From Enterococcus rotai (GTDB lineage: Bacteria; Bacillota; Bacilli; Lactobacillales; Enterococcaceae), in assembly GCF_001465345.1 (NCBI RefSeq), contig NZ_CP013655.1, positions 558,001-622,000 of the forward strand: 64,000 nucleotides of DNA, given 5' to 3'. The translations under genes and the position numbers were made by a program. The notes beneath the pieces are model-generated. The model ran no database searches. It was not told the DNA's origin and saw nothing but the letters and a program-made list of their open reading frames with translations. Shown piece by piece: positions 16,458 to 28,765 of this stretch (its first letter is position 1; each line of letters starts with the position of its first letter).

Positions 16458-17185
16458 CCTAAACTCTCCCGAACTCTTTCATAATAAGAACTAAATTGTG
16501 TCTGTTGCTGTTCTTTTTGAATTTCTATGGTCTCTAAAACTTTGCCATTTTCTAAAATCGCTGTCCGATTGCATAATTGCTTGATCAAGTTCAGCTCATG
16601 GCTGACAATGACCATGGTAGTCCCAAAAGTTTGGTTGATCCGTTGCAACAATGTCAAAACATCATAAGCGTTTTGACCATCCAAGGCAGAGGTTGGTTCA
16701 TCACAGAGTAAAATCTCTGGCTGTGTAATCAATGCCCGAGCAATCCCTACACGCTGTTTTTCACCGCCACTTAGCTGTTTTGGGTAAGATTCCCCTTTAT
16801 CTGACAGACGGACAAATTCTAAAACTTCTCGGACTTTTTGCGGATCATATGCGCTATTTAAGCGTAGCGGTAGAGCGATATTCTCATTCACGGTTTGATT
16901 GTAAAGTAAATTAAATTGTTGAAAAATCATCCCGATCTTTTTCCTACTTTGCCGTTTTTGGGCATCACTTAACTGCATCAAGTTTGTTCCATCGATGTTG
17001 ATCTGCCCTTGGCTTGGCAACTCTAACGTATTGATCATGCGCAATAATGTTGATTTGCCTGAACCGCTCTCACCAATCACCCCAAATATCTCATGAGGTT
17101 GGATTTGTAAATCAACCTTATCTAAGGCTGTAATAGATGTATCATTATGACGATAGATTTTTGAAACTTGGTCAAACGTAATCAT
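16454..17185 (-). CDS. MetN-like ABC ATPase lacking the C-terminal NIL domain
   Basis: A 243-residue ATPase with Walker A (GESGSGKS), Q-loop (FQQFNLL), signature (LSGGEKQR), Walker B (ILLCDEPTSALD) and H-loop (SHEL) all intact. Typical MetN is about 340 residues and carries a C-terminal NIL (ACT-like) domain that binds methionine to inhibit transport. Here the protein stops shortly after the nucleotide-binding domain, so this feedback is absent. It lies 15 bases after lplA in one operon. Confidence 0.9.
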   Translation of the reverse strand: MITFDQVSKIYRHNDTSITALDKVDLQIQPHEIFGVIGESGSGKSTLLRMINTLELPSQGQINIDGTNLMQLSDAQKRQSRKKIGMIFQQFNLLYNQTVNENIALPLRLNSAYDPQKVREVLEFVRLSDKGESYPKQLSGGEKQRVGIARALITQPEILLCDEPTSALDGQNAYDVLTLLQRINQTFGTTMVIVSHELNLIKQLCNRTAILENGKVLETIEIQKEQQQTQFSSYYERVRESLG

Positions 17186-17200
17186 TTCATATCCTCCAAC

Positions 17201-18214
17201 TTAATCAACCAGCAACTGGACAAATTCTTCTTTAGTAACATTGGCAAAATAATCATCGATTCTAATCGGTGCTAATACCTGTTTAATTGCTTCCGGTGCA
17301 TATTTACAGCCAATCAATAAATCAGCTACTTCCTGTGTATCTTTTTGACTAAAGTAATCACCATAAATCGTGATTGCTGTGATTCGATCTTTTTCTACAG
17401 AAATGTTCGCTTCAATTAAGCCACCTTTGAACTTCTCTTCTCTTTTGATCGTGTATTTAGGTTCTTCACCAAATATCCAAGCATCATTTGCATAAATGTC
17501 TGCAACTAATTGGTCGATTGCCTGCTCATCTGCTTGGGTCAATTTATATTCGTGCGTTTGGATAGCTTCCATCGTATCAGCACTAAACAAATGCAGTAAT
17601 AGCTTATCTCGAAAAGCTTCTGTGGTAATGTCTTGGTATTCCTTCGCCAAATAAGGTTTGAGATTTGTCACTCGGCTTCTAACTGACTTGGTGCCTTTTG
17701 AAGCTAACTTTTTTTCAGAAACAGTCAAAACTCTACTGACTTCATCTAAGTCAACATCCAGCATCAAAGTGCCATGGGAATACATTTTTTTATTTTTGGT
17801 ATACATCGCATTCCCAGAAAATTTTTTCCCATCGATCATTAAATCATTGCGCCCACTGACCTCAGCACCCGTTGCCCCCATTTCATGTAGAGCTTCAATG
17901 ATTGGCTGTGTAAATAGTTTGAAATTACCAAAAGAGGCATGATCCGCATTCACAACAAAACTAAAGCTTAAATTGCCTAGATCATCGTAAACAGCACCTC
18001 CACCAGATAATCTTCTCGTAATGATGACTTGATGTTCCTTCGCATACTTTAGATCAACTTCAGCACGCACATTTTGATTGCGTCCGACAATTACACACGG
18101 TTTTTGAATATAAAATAAAACAAGTGGTTCATCAAAGGTTCGCTGATTCAACAAATACTGTTCTGTGGCTAAATTTCGACGAATGTCTTGTGAGGGCATA
18201 ATAACATAATACAT
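17201..18214 (-). CDS. lplA: Lipoate-protein ligase A
   Basis: A 337-residue cytoplasmic enzyme that activates free lipoate with ATP and attaches it to lipoyl domains of 2-oxoacid dehydrogenases and GcvH. Visible landmarks are the [19 protein letters not shown] lipoate-binding loop, the [17 protein letters not shown] catalytic Lys region and a C-terminal accessory domain ([13 protein letters not shown]...). Full length. The start follows AAAGAGGAAG. It is the first gene of an operon with a MetNIQ-like transporter. Confidence 0.92.
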   Translation of the reverse strand: MYYVIMPSQDIRRNLATEQYLLNQRTFDEPLVLFYIQKPCVIVGRNQNVRAEVDLKYAKEHQVIITRRLSGGGAVYDDLGNLSFSFVVNADHASFGNFKLFTQPIIEALHEMGATGAEVSGRNDLMIDGKKFSGNAMYTKNKKMYSHGTLMLDVDLDEVSRVLTVSEKKLASKGTKSVRSRVTNLKPYLAKEYQDITTEAFRDKLLLHLFSADTMEAIQTHEYKLTQADEQAIDQLVADIYANDAWIFGEEPKYTIKREEKFKGGLIEANISVEKDRITAITIYGDYFSQKDTQEVADLLIGCKYAPEAIKQVLAPIRIDDYFANVTKEEFVQLLVD

Positions 18215-18555
18215 TTACTTCCTCTTTTCTATAAAAGTGCTTTCAATTTTGCCAAATAAAAAATTCTGATAATTCCAATAACAGTTTCAGTCTATCATTC
18301 CTAATTATAAAATTACATATATTTGCTCAAAAAAGCTTTATATTATAAGGAAAATCGATATTTTATATAACAGAAATTTAAACATGAGACAGTTTTTAGT
18401 ACACAAAAGGCACTCCTGAGTATGTACTAAACAGGAATGCTTTTCCCTATTTCAAAAATATTATTAACTAAATGTCAAGTGGTTTTCCTAGAGAAACAAA
18501 TAACTAAAAAAGTGGCAGAAAACCAACAATCAGTTTTCTGCCATCTTTTTTAAAC
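18215..18555. other. Intergenic region with operon promoter, alternative hairpins and a terminator
   Basis: A minus-strand TATAAT (18342-18347) probably belongs to the lplA promoter. Further upstream, two mutually exclusive stems (18395-18402 with 18424-18431; 18405-18418 with 18432-18444) interlock. A bidirectional terminator of the glucosidase gene (arms TGGCAGAAAAC / GTTTTCTGCCA) lies at about 18513-18552. Confidence 0.55.
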
Positions 18556-19989
<1,434 letters not shown>

Positions 19990-20131
19990 TTAAATTAAAA
20001 GCCTAGCAGGCTCGTCCAGTTCTTCAAAAAACAAATACTACGTTACATCTATTCAGTCCATTCATAGTGTTTTGTAGTACGCCTTAGCGCTTGCTCTCAG
20101 GAATTGATGAACTAGCCCGCAAAACTAGATA

Positions 20132-21991
20132 TTATAAAATAACGGTCAAACACTCATCTTCGGCAAATAAATTTTCTTGCACTGCTGGTATCACATCTAA
20201 ATAATCCATTGTATTCGTAATAACTACGATAACTGTTGGGTCATAGCCATCTTTTTTGATTCCTTCAAAATCAACTGTTGATAATAGTTGACCTTGTTTC
20301 ACCTGATCGCCTTGTTCTACGATTGTATCAAAGTGCTTCCCATCAAGTTCTACCGTATCGATACCAATATGGATCAGTACTTCTACGCCTTGTTCTGTTT
20401 TGATGCCGATTGCATGTTTCGTTGGAAAAACAGCTGATACTTCACCTGCAACAGGCGCAACGATTTGACTATCACTTGGAATAATTCCTAATCCTTTACC
20501 TAATGCACCCGTTGAAAATGCTTGATCGTTGATTTCAGCTAATGGAACTAATTTTCCTTCAACAACTGACGCAAGAGGAACTTTTTTTACGTTGCCAGCC
20601 GAAGCTTGTTCTGTTTCGTTCACTGGTTCTTTCGCTTCTATATCTTTTTCTTCCTGAGGTATCCCTAAAATGTATGCAGCAACACCCGCTGCTACAAAAC
20701 CAACCACCACACTGATGATCATAAAGATCAGATTAGAGAAATCTTGATTATCCGCATACGACGGTAGACCCATCAAGCCCCAAACAATCGAATAGGTTTT
20801 AACGTTCATCAGACCAGCAAACAAACCACCCATTCCGCCACCGATCATAACGGCAATAAACGGTCTTCTATATTTAATAAAGGCACCATAGATTGCTGGC
20901 TCTGTTACACCCATCAAGGCACTAAAACTAACTGTCCCGAATAATTGTTTTTGTTTTGAATCTTTTGCTCTTAGGAAGTAACCTAACATAGCACCAGATA
21001 CAGCTAAATCAGAAATGGTTGCTGCTGCTAAGAAAATCGGATCGTACCCCATTTTGTTCACAAAGTTAAGTGCTAATGGCATCATGAAATTTCCGGCACC
21101 TAACATGATCAAGAACGGTTGGAATGCTGCATAAAGCATCACAACGATCCAGCTACCAAATGTATTGTGTAAAACTTCAAAGAACCAACCAATACCATCA
21201 CCGATCCAAATACCGATCGGTCCGAATACCAATAATGTCACAGGCAAACAAATCACCATGATTAATAATGGGTTTAAGAAATATTGCAAAAATTTAGGAA
21301 TGTATTTTTTTAATAATACTGTTAATTGTCCCATAAACCAAACAGCTAAAATAATTGGAATAAATGAGTTCGCATAAACCATTTGCGGTAATTGAATCCC
21401 AAAGATGCTCAAACCTGCTACATCATTGATTGAACTTGAAACAAGTGTTGCTGCTAACGCTACTGCCAAATATGGACTGGCTTTTAAACGCTTTGCACAA
21501 GACATAGCAATTAAAATTGGTAAAAAGAAAAACACTGCTGAACGAATCGAATCTAATAATTGATAGGTTGGACTATCTGCAGAAATCAACCCAGTGATTG
21601 AAAATAAAGATAAAAAACCAGCAAGCAATCCAGAAGCAATAATCGGTTCGATTACTGGTGTCATTGTTTCAGATAGTAAATCCATTGCAGCTTTTAATGG
21701 GTTCTTTTTCTCTTTCACTTCGATTTCCTCATCTGAACTTGGCGATAGTCCCAGCATACTGATCAATTCTGCATGAACTTCACTTACATGTGTCCCAATG
21801 ATTACTTGATACGCTACGTTGTTAGAGACAACATCAATCACGCCATCTAGTGCCTTTAAACCTTCTGTATCAGCTTTTGAACGATCGTTTAACGTAAAGC
21901 GTAAGCGAGTCATACAATGAACGACTGCTTGAATATTTTCTTTCCCACCTACCAGGCGGATGATTTCTTCATTAAATGGTTGATATTTCAT
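20132..21991 (-). CDS. Beta-glucoside PTS transporter EIIBCA
   Basis: A 619-residue fused permease that imports and phosphorylates aryl- or alkyl-beta-glucosides. The EIIB domain (about 1-85) holds the phospho-Cys in VVHCMTRLRF (Cys 26). The EIIC domain (about 100-450) has ten hydrophobic helices and the GVTEPAIYGAF motif. The EIIA domain (about 470-619) has the phospho-His in VLIHIGIDTVEL. The four-base gap from the antiterminator gene places it in the same operon. The domain order B-C-A is that of BglF/BglP. Confidence 0.93.
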   Translation of the reverse strand: MKYQPFNEEIIRLVGGKENIQAVVHCMTRLRFTLNDRSKADTEGLKALDGVIDVVSNNVAYQVIIGTHVSEVHAELISMLGLSPSSDEEIEVKEKKNPLKAAMDLLSETMTPVIEPIIASGLLAGFLSLFSITGLISADSPTYQLLDSIRSAVFFFLPILIAMSCAKRLKASPYLAVALAATLVSSSINDVAGLSIFGIQLPQMVYANSFIPIILAVWFMGQLTVLLKKYIPKFLQYFLNPLLIMVICLPVTLLVFGPIGIWIGDGIGWFFEVLHNTFGSWIVVMLYAAFQPFLIMLGAGNFMMPLALNFVNKMGYDPIFLAAATISDLAVSGAMLGYFLRAKDSKQKQLFGTVSFSALMGVTEPAIYGAFIKYRRPFIAVMIGGGMGGLFAGLMNVKTYSIVWGLMGLPSYADNQDFSNLIFMIISVVVGFVAAGVAAYILGIPQEEKDIEAKEPVNETEQASAGNVKKVPLASVVEGKLVPLAEINDQAFSTGALGKGLGIIPSDSQIVAPVAGEVSAVFPTKHAIGIKTEQGVEVLIHIGIDTVELDGKHFDTIVEQGDQVKQGQLLSTVDFEGIKKDGYDPTVIVVITNTMDYLDVIPAVQENLFAEDECLTVIL

Positions 21992-21995
21992 TTTC

Positions 21996-22844
21996 TTAGG
22001 TCCTCTCTTTTTGACTCCGATGCGTTACTCGATGGATATGGAGCATAAGGTAGGTTTCTTCATCGATCGTTAGATCACAGGCATATTTTTGCTGAATATA
22101 GACTCTGATTTTCTCAACACATTCAAACGAACTTGTATACATCGATTTGATTTGTTTATTCAAAACTGTATCACTTTCTTCATAACTGTTTTTCGTCATG
22201 ATTCGTTGAATAAAATATTGTAAATGGGTCATCAGTCTCATGTAATTCAGTGAGCCTTCATCTAATTTGATCTGAAAATGGTACTGAATGATCGATAAGA
22301 TATCTCTTAAACTTTCCATCGAACGGATCGTTTCGTCTAGATTATTCTTATCCTCCTGCAGATTGACAAAGTGCAATGCGATTGAAACGGCTTCGTCTTC
22401 TGGAAATGTCAGTTGAAATTGTTCATTGATCAAATTCAATGCATACATGCCAATATCAAAATGCTGTGGATAAAATTTCTTAACTTCCCAAGTCAATGGG
22501 CTGCGAATAAATTGTCCTTTGGCTGCACGTTTTAATGCAAATTCAATATGATCCAGTAAGGTCAAACTTAGATAATCATTTGATTTTTCACCCAACTTTT
22601 CTTCTCCGTAAGCAATGATTTGATTGACTAATGTAATATGATTCGCATCTGAATGGGACAGTAAATAACTAAAATGTTCCAACATATCATTAGAATCTAA
22701 CACATAGGTCTTTTCGATTTCATGGTCATAAATCACTTGCCCAACTTTTTTTCTAAAGGCTAATCCTTTGGCATAAACGATGACCTCATTATCTCCTCGG
22801 CTTACGATTGCTACGTTGTTGTTTAAAATTTGACTTACTTTCAC
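21996..22844 (-). CDS. BglG/LicT-family transcriptional antiterminator
   Basis: A 282-residue RNA-binding antiterminator. The CAT domain (MKVSQILNNNVAIVSRGDNE) is followed by PRD1 (about 65-170) and PRD2 (about 175-280), which carry PTS-phosphorylated histidines (LLDHIEFALKR, SIALHFVNL, MTHLQYFIQR, MLHIHRV). It would bind the RAT RNA just upstream of its own gene and prevent termination when the sugar is present. Confidence 0.93.
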   Translation of the reverse strand: MKVSQILNNNVAIVSRGDNEVIVYAKGLAFRKKVGQVIYDHEIEKTYVLDSNDMLEHFSYLLSHSDANHITLVNQIIAYGEEKLGEKSNDYLSLTLLDHIEFALKRAAKGQFIRSPLTWEVKKFYPQHFDIGMYALNLINEQFQLTFPEDEAVSIALHFVNLQEDKNNLDETIRSMESLRDILSIIQYHFQIKLDEGSLNYMRLMTHLQYFIQRIMTKNSYEESDTVLNKQIKSMYTSSFECVEKIRVYIQQKYACDLTIDEETYLMLHIHRVTHRSQKERT

Positions 22845-22863
22845 TTGTTTTACTCCTTTCCAG

Positions 22864-22913
22864 AAAAAAAACTCAAACTACCCAGGAAAGGACATTCCTA
22901 GGTAATTTGAGTT
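22864..22913 (-). terminator. Conditional terminator in the bgl leader
   Basis: A 44-base hairpin (AACTCAAACTACC / GGTAATTTGAGTT arms) is followed by eight T on the minus strand. It overlaps the RAT sequence, so only one of the two can form. Confidence 0.88.
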
Positions 22914-22934
22914 CTGCCTGCATCATTCAGTAAC
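22906..22934 (-). promoter_or_regulatory. RAT (ribonucleic antiterminator) for the BglG-type protein
   Basis: The minus strand reads GTTACTGAATGATGCAGGC followed by AGAACTCAAA, matching the RAT pattern of LicT/SacY targets and overlapping the terminator arm. Confidence 0.85.
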
Positions 22935-22984
22935 ATACTCTATAAAATGGCTGCTTCGCCATTAACGTTTTTTTTCTTGGTTTT

Positions 22985-23022
22985 AGTATAATCTATTTCC
23001 CCTTAATTTGCAACGCTTTCAT
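22985..23022 (-). promoter_or_regulatory. bgl operon promoter with a possible cre site
   Basis: TTGCAA (23008-23013) and TATACT (22985-22990) on the minus strand have 17 bases between. TGAAAGCGTTGCAA over the -35 resembles a CcpA cre site with one mismatch, as expected for carbon catabolite repression. Confidence 0.65.
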
Positions 23023-23047
23023 AGAAATTAGGATCTGATCGTTTTTT

Positions 23048-24592
<1,545 letters not shown>

Positions 24593-24657
24593 TTATTTTC
24601 ATTATTTCGATCTATTTTCGTTAATGTGAAAATGGATCATTACGAAGGAGCTTTTTG

Positions 24658-25449
24658 ATGCTTGATTTATTTGATTTTCTTCATTATTTAAACACAAATA
24701 AGCGAGATGCAACTTATTCACGGATCATCATTTATCTTCTTAGTCACCTTAATGAGGTTCGGACACTGACAATCACTGAAATTGCCGACAGCTGTTTTGT
24801 TTCACCAGCAACGTTAAGCCGATTCTGCCGTCATTTTGGCATTTCAAGTTTTGCCTCTTTGCGAGAGTCACTCGTTTCGTTAGGCACGATGAAAGGCCAT
24901 AGTGGTTTGCGAATGAAAGAACATGAGCTGACTGATCTTAAGCATGATCCGAAAAGTTACCTGGCTTCATATGGAACTGAAATCATTACAGCCGTTAATG
25001 ATGTCTTGGAGACTATCGATATTGAGCAAGTCGATCATATTTTAGCAGATATCCATCAAGCACAAGAAGTCATTTTGATTGGGTATAGCGCTACATTAGA
25101 GTTAGCAAAAGACTTACAAACATCTTTTCTTCTAAGCCAGAAACTGATTTTTGTTGGGGAAACAGAAGAAACTCAGCAAGCGTTTGTGGATGAACTGAGT
25201 GAACAATCGATCGTAATCGTGATTTCCTCTTATGGCTCTTTACTTAACCGTAGCAGTGAGTTGATGAGAAAAATCAGCAATAGCCCCGCTAAGTCGATTC
25301 TTTTGACTCAACATACACAAAATACATTGACCAATCAATTCGATTTATCAATCAATGTGACCACTACCAACTATGTCCGCATTGGTAATTATCCTTTGAC
25401 GTTTTTCTTGGATTATTTTGTGCGGCGATATACAAGTTTATATCAATAA
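24658..25449 (+). CDS. RpiR/MurR-family regulator with SIS domain
   Basis: A 263-residue regulator. An N-terminal HTH (LTITEIADSCFVSPATLSRF) is joined to a SIS sugar-phosphate-binding domain (VILIGYSATLELAKDLQ and IVIVISSYGSLLNRSSEL). It starts with AAGGAG seven bases upstream. Being divergent from the phospho-glucosidase gene, it probably controls it in response to a sugar phosphate. Confidence 0.88.
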   Translation: MLDLFDFLHYLNTNKRDATYSRIIIYLLSHLNEVRTLTITEIADSCFVSPATLSRFCRHFGISSFASLRESLVSLGTMKGHSGLRMKEHELTDLKHDPKSYLASYGTEIITAVNDVLETIDIEQVDHILADIHQAQEVILIGYSATLELAKDLQTSFLLSQKLIFVGETEETQQAFVDELSEQSIVIVISSYGSLLNRSSELMRKISNSPAKSILLTQHTQNTLTNQFDLSINVTTTNYVRIGNYPLTFFLDYFVRRYTSLYQ

Positions 25450-25485
25450 AATAGGGATTATAAATAAAAGGAGTTAGGTGTAGGT

Positions 25486-26088
25486 ATGGGATTATTTGAT
25501 TTTTTCAAACAAAAAGAACCAAAACAAACGATTGATTTAGATGAGGAAGTAGCAAAAATCGTAGCAATTTACGAAACTTATCCAGAATTCCCGGTAATGT
25601 CAGCAGAGCGTAATGTTGATGAATGGGTGGAATCAATTGCTAAGGGAACAAGTACCATTGTCCCTAAAGAAAGTATGATTCGCAATGCCGATGGCTTACT
25701 ACCTGGTGAAGTGATTTTACTGGATTGGGTCAATAAAAAAGATTCTACCCTGTCTGTTTTTCCAGAATTCTTTGAAATGGAGTTAGGAATCGATCCGGCA
25801 GCCTCTACAAATGAGTTATTATTTGCCGATTATTTGGATATTTTAAATGATGCATCGGTTATTGATTACTGGTCTTTATTTCAACTGAACGAAGTATTTG
25901 AGGAAAATGGACTGAGCAAATGTGACACCAAAACACAAGCTCTGAAACTGCTAAAAAAGGAATTCACTACTGATTATATCGTAAATATGGTCGATCCTGG
26001 AATTTATATTTTAATGGACAAAGGTCAAGCCATTGTTGATAAATACGCAGATTTTATCCATGATTATTTAGATACGCCACCAGAATAA
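25486..26088 (+). CDS. Hypothetical acidic protein, 200 aa
   Basis: A cytoplasmic acidic protein with no signal peptide. A C-terminal segment (EVFEENGLSKCDTKTQALKL) loosely resembles a SAP-like helix-turn-helix, but this is weak. A good ribosome site (AAAGGAG) lies about twelve bases upstream. It is 36 bases after the RpiR gene and may be cotranscribed. Function unknown. Confidence 0.65.
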   Translation: MGLFDFFKQKEPKQTIDLDEEVAKIVAIYETYPEFPVMSAERNVDEWVESIAKGTSTIVPKESMIRNADGLLPGEVILLDWVNKKDSTLSVFPEFFEMELGIDPAASTNELLFADYLDILNDASVIDYWSLFQLNEVFEENGLSKCDTKTQALKLLKKEFTTDYIVNMVDPGIYILMDKGQAIVDKYADFIHDYLDTPPE

Positions 26089-26089
26089 A

Positions 26090-26136
26090 AAAGAGAAGCT
26101 AAGTCTAACAACTCATGTTAGACCTAGCTTCTTATT
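26090..26136. terminator. Bidirectional terminator
   Basis: AGAAGCTAAGTCTAACA and TGTTAGACCTAGCTTCT form a long stem between convergent genes. Confidence 0.87.
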
Positions 26137-26143
26137 CTGTTTT

Positions 26144-28429
26144 CTATCCAACTAACTCCCAAGGTCCCCATTGTTCTGTTCCTGGTACGTTGCCCTGAGT
26201 CCACCATTTTGCTTTATACGTCTTGCCTTGATACGTTACAACATCGCCGCCATTGTATGCTTTAGCAGCGTCCCATGCATTGGTTACAGGAGGTGTTGTA
26301 CTTTCTTTCGTTTTGACTGAAACGACATTACTGTCAGCTGAAAGGTTGCCAGCTGCATCATAGGCTTTGACTGTGTAATTGTATGTCGTATTCGCTTTTA
26401 AAGCAGTATCTGTATACGTCGTTTCTGCAACGGTTCCTACTAAGACACCATCACGGTAAACTTTGTAACCAGCAAGCTTCACGTTATCTGTAGAAGCTGC
26501 CCAGTTTAATACTGCACTAGCATCTGTAATAGTTCCAGCTTTTAAATTGCCAGGTGTCGTTGGCGGTGTCGTGTCCGTTGGATCTGGATTGACTGCACCT
26601 CCACCATATACTGTTTGCTTACTAAGCTCTGCACCATTTTTAGCAATTCGTTGTGTCAAAGCAATGCTGCTGATTCGATTTACATCTACTGCCGCAGCGC
26701 TTGATTTCAATCTAAAGGTATAACTTGCACCTTGCGGGATTTGTTGTGCATCATAAACTGAGGAAAGATCAACCACAACGTTTCCGTTTTCTACAGTAAC
26801 AGTTCCAGCTTTATAGTCACCTGCAGTCAATGTTTCAGCCGCATTTACTGGAATGTATAACTTAGGTAATTTCACTGTTTCAAAAGCAGCTTCTACCGCT
26901 TTTAGCACGTCTCCAGTTTCACCTGAAGTTTCATTGTTTTTCACTGTAATTTCATAACCAGCGCCATTTTCACTATAAGGTGCAATCGTTGCTTTGACAT
27001 TTAAATCTGCATAAATCGTTTTATTTGCTGGAAGACCAGCTGAACCAAATAAACCTGTTTTGATTGCTTTGGTTAGTTCGTCCCGTTTCGTTGTATCTGT
27101 GGCTTTATCTTGTGATTGCATCCATGAAATCACGCCGCCTAATTGATTATTTTTTACATATTCTGCTTTGTAACCGATCGAACGAGGGTTATCATAGGTA
27201 TAAAATTCACCTGTTTTTTGATTATACATGTATGGTGCTTTGGCTACATCATCCCAATATTCTTTTAAATCAGGAGATTTAACTTTAAGATCCGCAATAT
27301 TGCGATACGGCCAAACACCACCTGCACGGCCGCCATCACCTGATTTCAAAGGATTTTTATTATTAGCACCATAAGTTGGTGATAAATCGGCATCCTTATT
27401 ATTTTTTTCTGCGGCTTGGAATAGTCCAGGTTTTGCTGTATCCGTTCCTGCTGCTACTTTATTCCAACCACGTGTATAAAAAGCAGCTCCGATAACAATT
27501 TTACTTGCTGGCGCACCATTCGTTTGCAAGTATTTAACCGTTTGATCTACTGAAAAACCACTAGCATAATTAGGATCTGTCGGATTGCCATAAAGCGCGC
27601 TATGATGGGCGCTGTTTGGTGTCCATGCTCCATTCATATCGTAGGTCATCACGTTAGCAAAATCGATCACCTTGAATAATTGTTCCACATCGATACCGTT
27701 TTTCAAGGTATTTTGTGAAGCGGGTAAGGCAACCGATAATTCATAGGTTTTGCCTAAGTCTTTTCCTTGTTTATCAATTGCTGTACGAATATCTTGTAAC
27801 AGCGTAATAAAATTTTGTTTATCTGCCGGTTTAGCATGTGGCGTTCCTTCATCATTGGTATTATCAACCTTATCTGGCTCACGAACAGAGACTGGATATT
27901 CCCAATCTAAATCGACAAAATCCATGTTTGTATATTTAATAAATTTAGCAATATTGCTGACGAAATTTGCACGAATCGTTGGATTAGCTGCTACATCAGA
28001 AAAGTCTCCTGATTTAGACCATCCGCCAATTGAAATGCCGATTTTTAAATTAGGATTCTTGGCCCGAATATCCTGAATGGCATTTAAAACACCTGCACTA
28101 GCGCTATTCCATTGCACACCTTCTTGACCGACAGGTGCTCCAACCGCTGCATCTTTATCCGTAAATTTCAAATTCCCGCTACTATCAAAGTCTAAAAAAG
28201 CATAATTTAAATGCGTCAATTGATCTGCTGGAATATCTTTAGGATAAAAATTGTCCTCCCCACCCCAGATCGACCAATCCCCGTAGTACATTACATTACG
28301 GTATTGAGCAGGTTCTGCTGCCTCTACCGTCTTATTTTGGGTTAACACGGATAAAGATAAAACTAAACTCGAAACAATAAGAACTAAATTAGATAAAACG
28401 TTTACATTTTTTCTAAACACTTTTTTCAA
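26144..28429 (-). CDS. Secreted GH18 chitinase with FN3 and chitin-binding domain
   Basis: A 761-residue secreted enzyme. The signal peptide covers about residues 1-38. The GH18 domain (about 45-455) has GISIGGWSKSGDF and the catalytic DxxDxDxE motif in MDFVDLDWEYP. A linker domain, an FN3 domain (about 615-705) and a C-terminal CBM5/12-type module (AYNGGDVVTYQGKTYKAKWW) follow. The start chosen is a TTG five bases after GAGGTGG; the GTG three codons earlier lies inside that site. It hydrolyses chitin and possibly GlcNAc-containing glycans. No sugar transporter is adjacent. Confidence 0.92.
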   Translation of the reverse strand: MKKVFRKNVNVLSNLVLIVSSLVLSLSVLTQNKTVEAAEPAQYRNVMYYGDWSIWGGEDNFYPKDIPADQLTHLNYAFLDFDSSGNLKFTDKDAAVGAPVGQEGVQWNSASAGVLNAIQDIRAKNPNLKIGISIGGWSKSGDFSDVAANPTIRANFVSNIAKFIKYTNMDFVDLDWEYPVSVREPDKVDNTNDEGTPHAKPADKQNFITLLQDIRTAIDKQGKDLGKTYELSVALPASQNTLKNGIDVEQLFKVIDFANVMTYDMNGAWTPNSAHHSALYGNPTDPNYASGFSVDQTVKYLQTNGAPASKIVIGAAFYTRGWNKVAAGTDTAKPGLFQAAEKNNKDADLSPTYGANNKNPLKSGDGGRAGGVWPYRNIADLKVKSPDLKEYWDDVAKAPYMYNQKTGEFYTYDNPRSIGYKAEYVKNNQLGGVISWMQSQDKATDTTKRDELTKAIKTGLFGSAGLPANKTIYADLNVKATIAPYSENGAGYEITVKNNETSGETGDVLKAVEAAFETVKLPKLYIPVNAAETLTAGDYKAGTVTVENGNVVVDLSSVYDAQQIPQGASYTFRLKSSAAAVDVNRISSIALTQRIAKNGAELSKQTVYGGGAVNPDPTDTTPPTTPGNLKAGTITDASAVLNWAASTDNVKLAGYKVYRDGVLVGTVAETTYTDTALKANTTYNYTVKAYDAAGNLSADSNVVSVKTKESTTPPVTNAWDAAKAYNGGDVVTYQGKTYKAKWWTQGNVPGTEQWGPWELVG

Positions 28430-28765
28430 ATTTTCCACCTCGTTTAAGTTTTTGTCGTGCAGGAATGACCTATATTACTTCATTTTCTGGTGTTGAGTAT
28501 CCCCTCCCAAGGTTCTTTTAATTCTCATCATAAGAATATAACATTTCGATTGAAATCGCTAACGATATACATTTAAAAAAATAAATTATTATTAATGAAA
28601 ATATATCAAGATAAAAAATGTGACTGGGTTATAACTATCAGAGTTATAACCCAGTCACACTGAATCCGAATAAACAGTTAAAAGAGAAGCAATCCCTTCG
28701 GCAGTAACGTAAATACTTCTGTCTCATCCTAACCACAAATATTGATACCTATACCAAAGAGAATA
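28430..28765. other. Intergenic region with cre-like site and repeat element 1
   Basis: A cre-like sequence (TTGAAATCGCTAACG, 28550-28564, one mismatch to WTGNAANCGNWNNCW) lies about 120 bases upstream of the chitinase. The rest is repeat element 1, described separately. Confidence 0.5.
28620..28736 (+). repeat. Dispersed intergenic repeat, copy 1
   Basis: It begins with a near-perfect hairpin (GTGACTGGGTTATAACT / AGTTATAACCCAGTCAC), then AATCCGAATAAACAGT, then TACTTCTGTCTCATCCTAACC. The same ordered blocks occur at 29690-29782 (plus) and 52241-52340 (minus). Confidence 0.75.

Noticed and set aside
18395-18444. H-type pseudoknot reading of the interlocked stems
   Set aside because: The segment that would have to cross the 8-bp stem is zero bases long, so the two stems cannot coexist. 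Alternative hairpins fit better.
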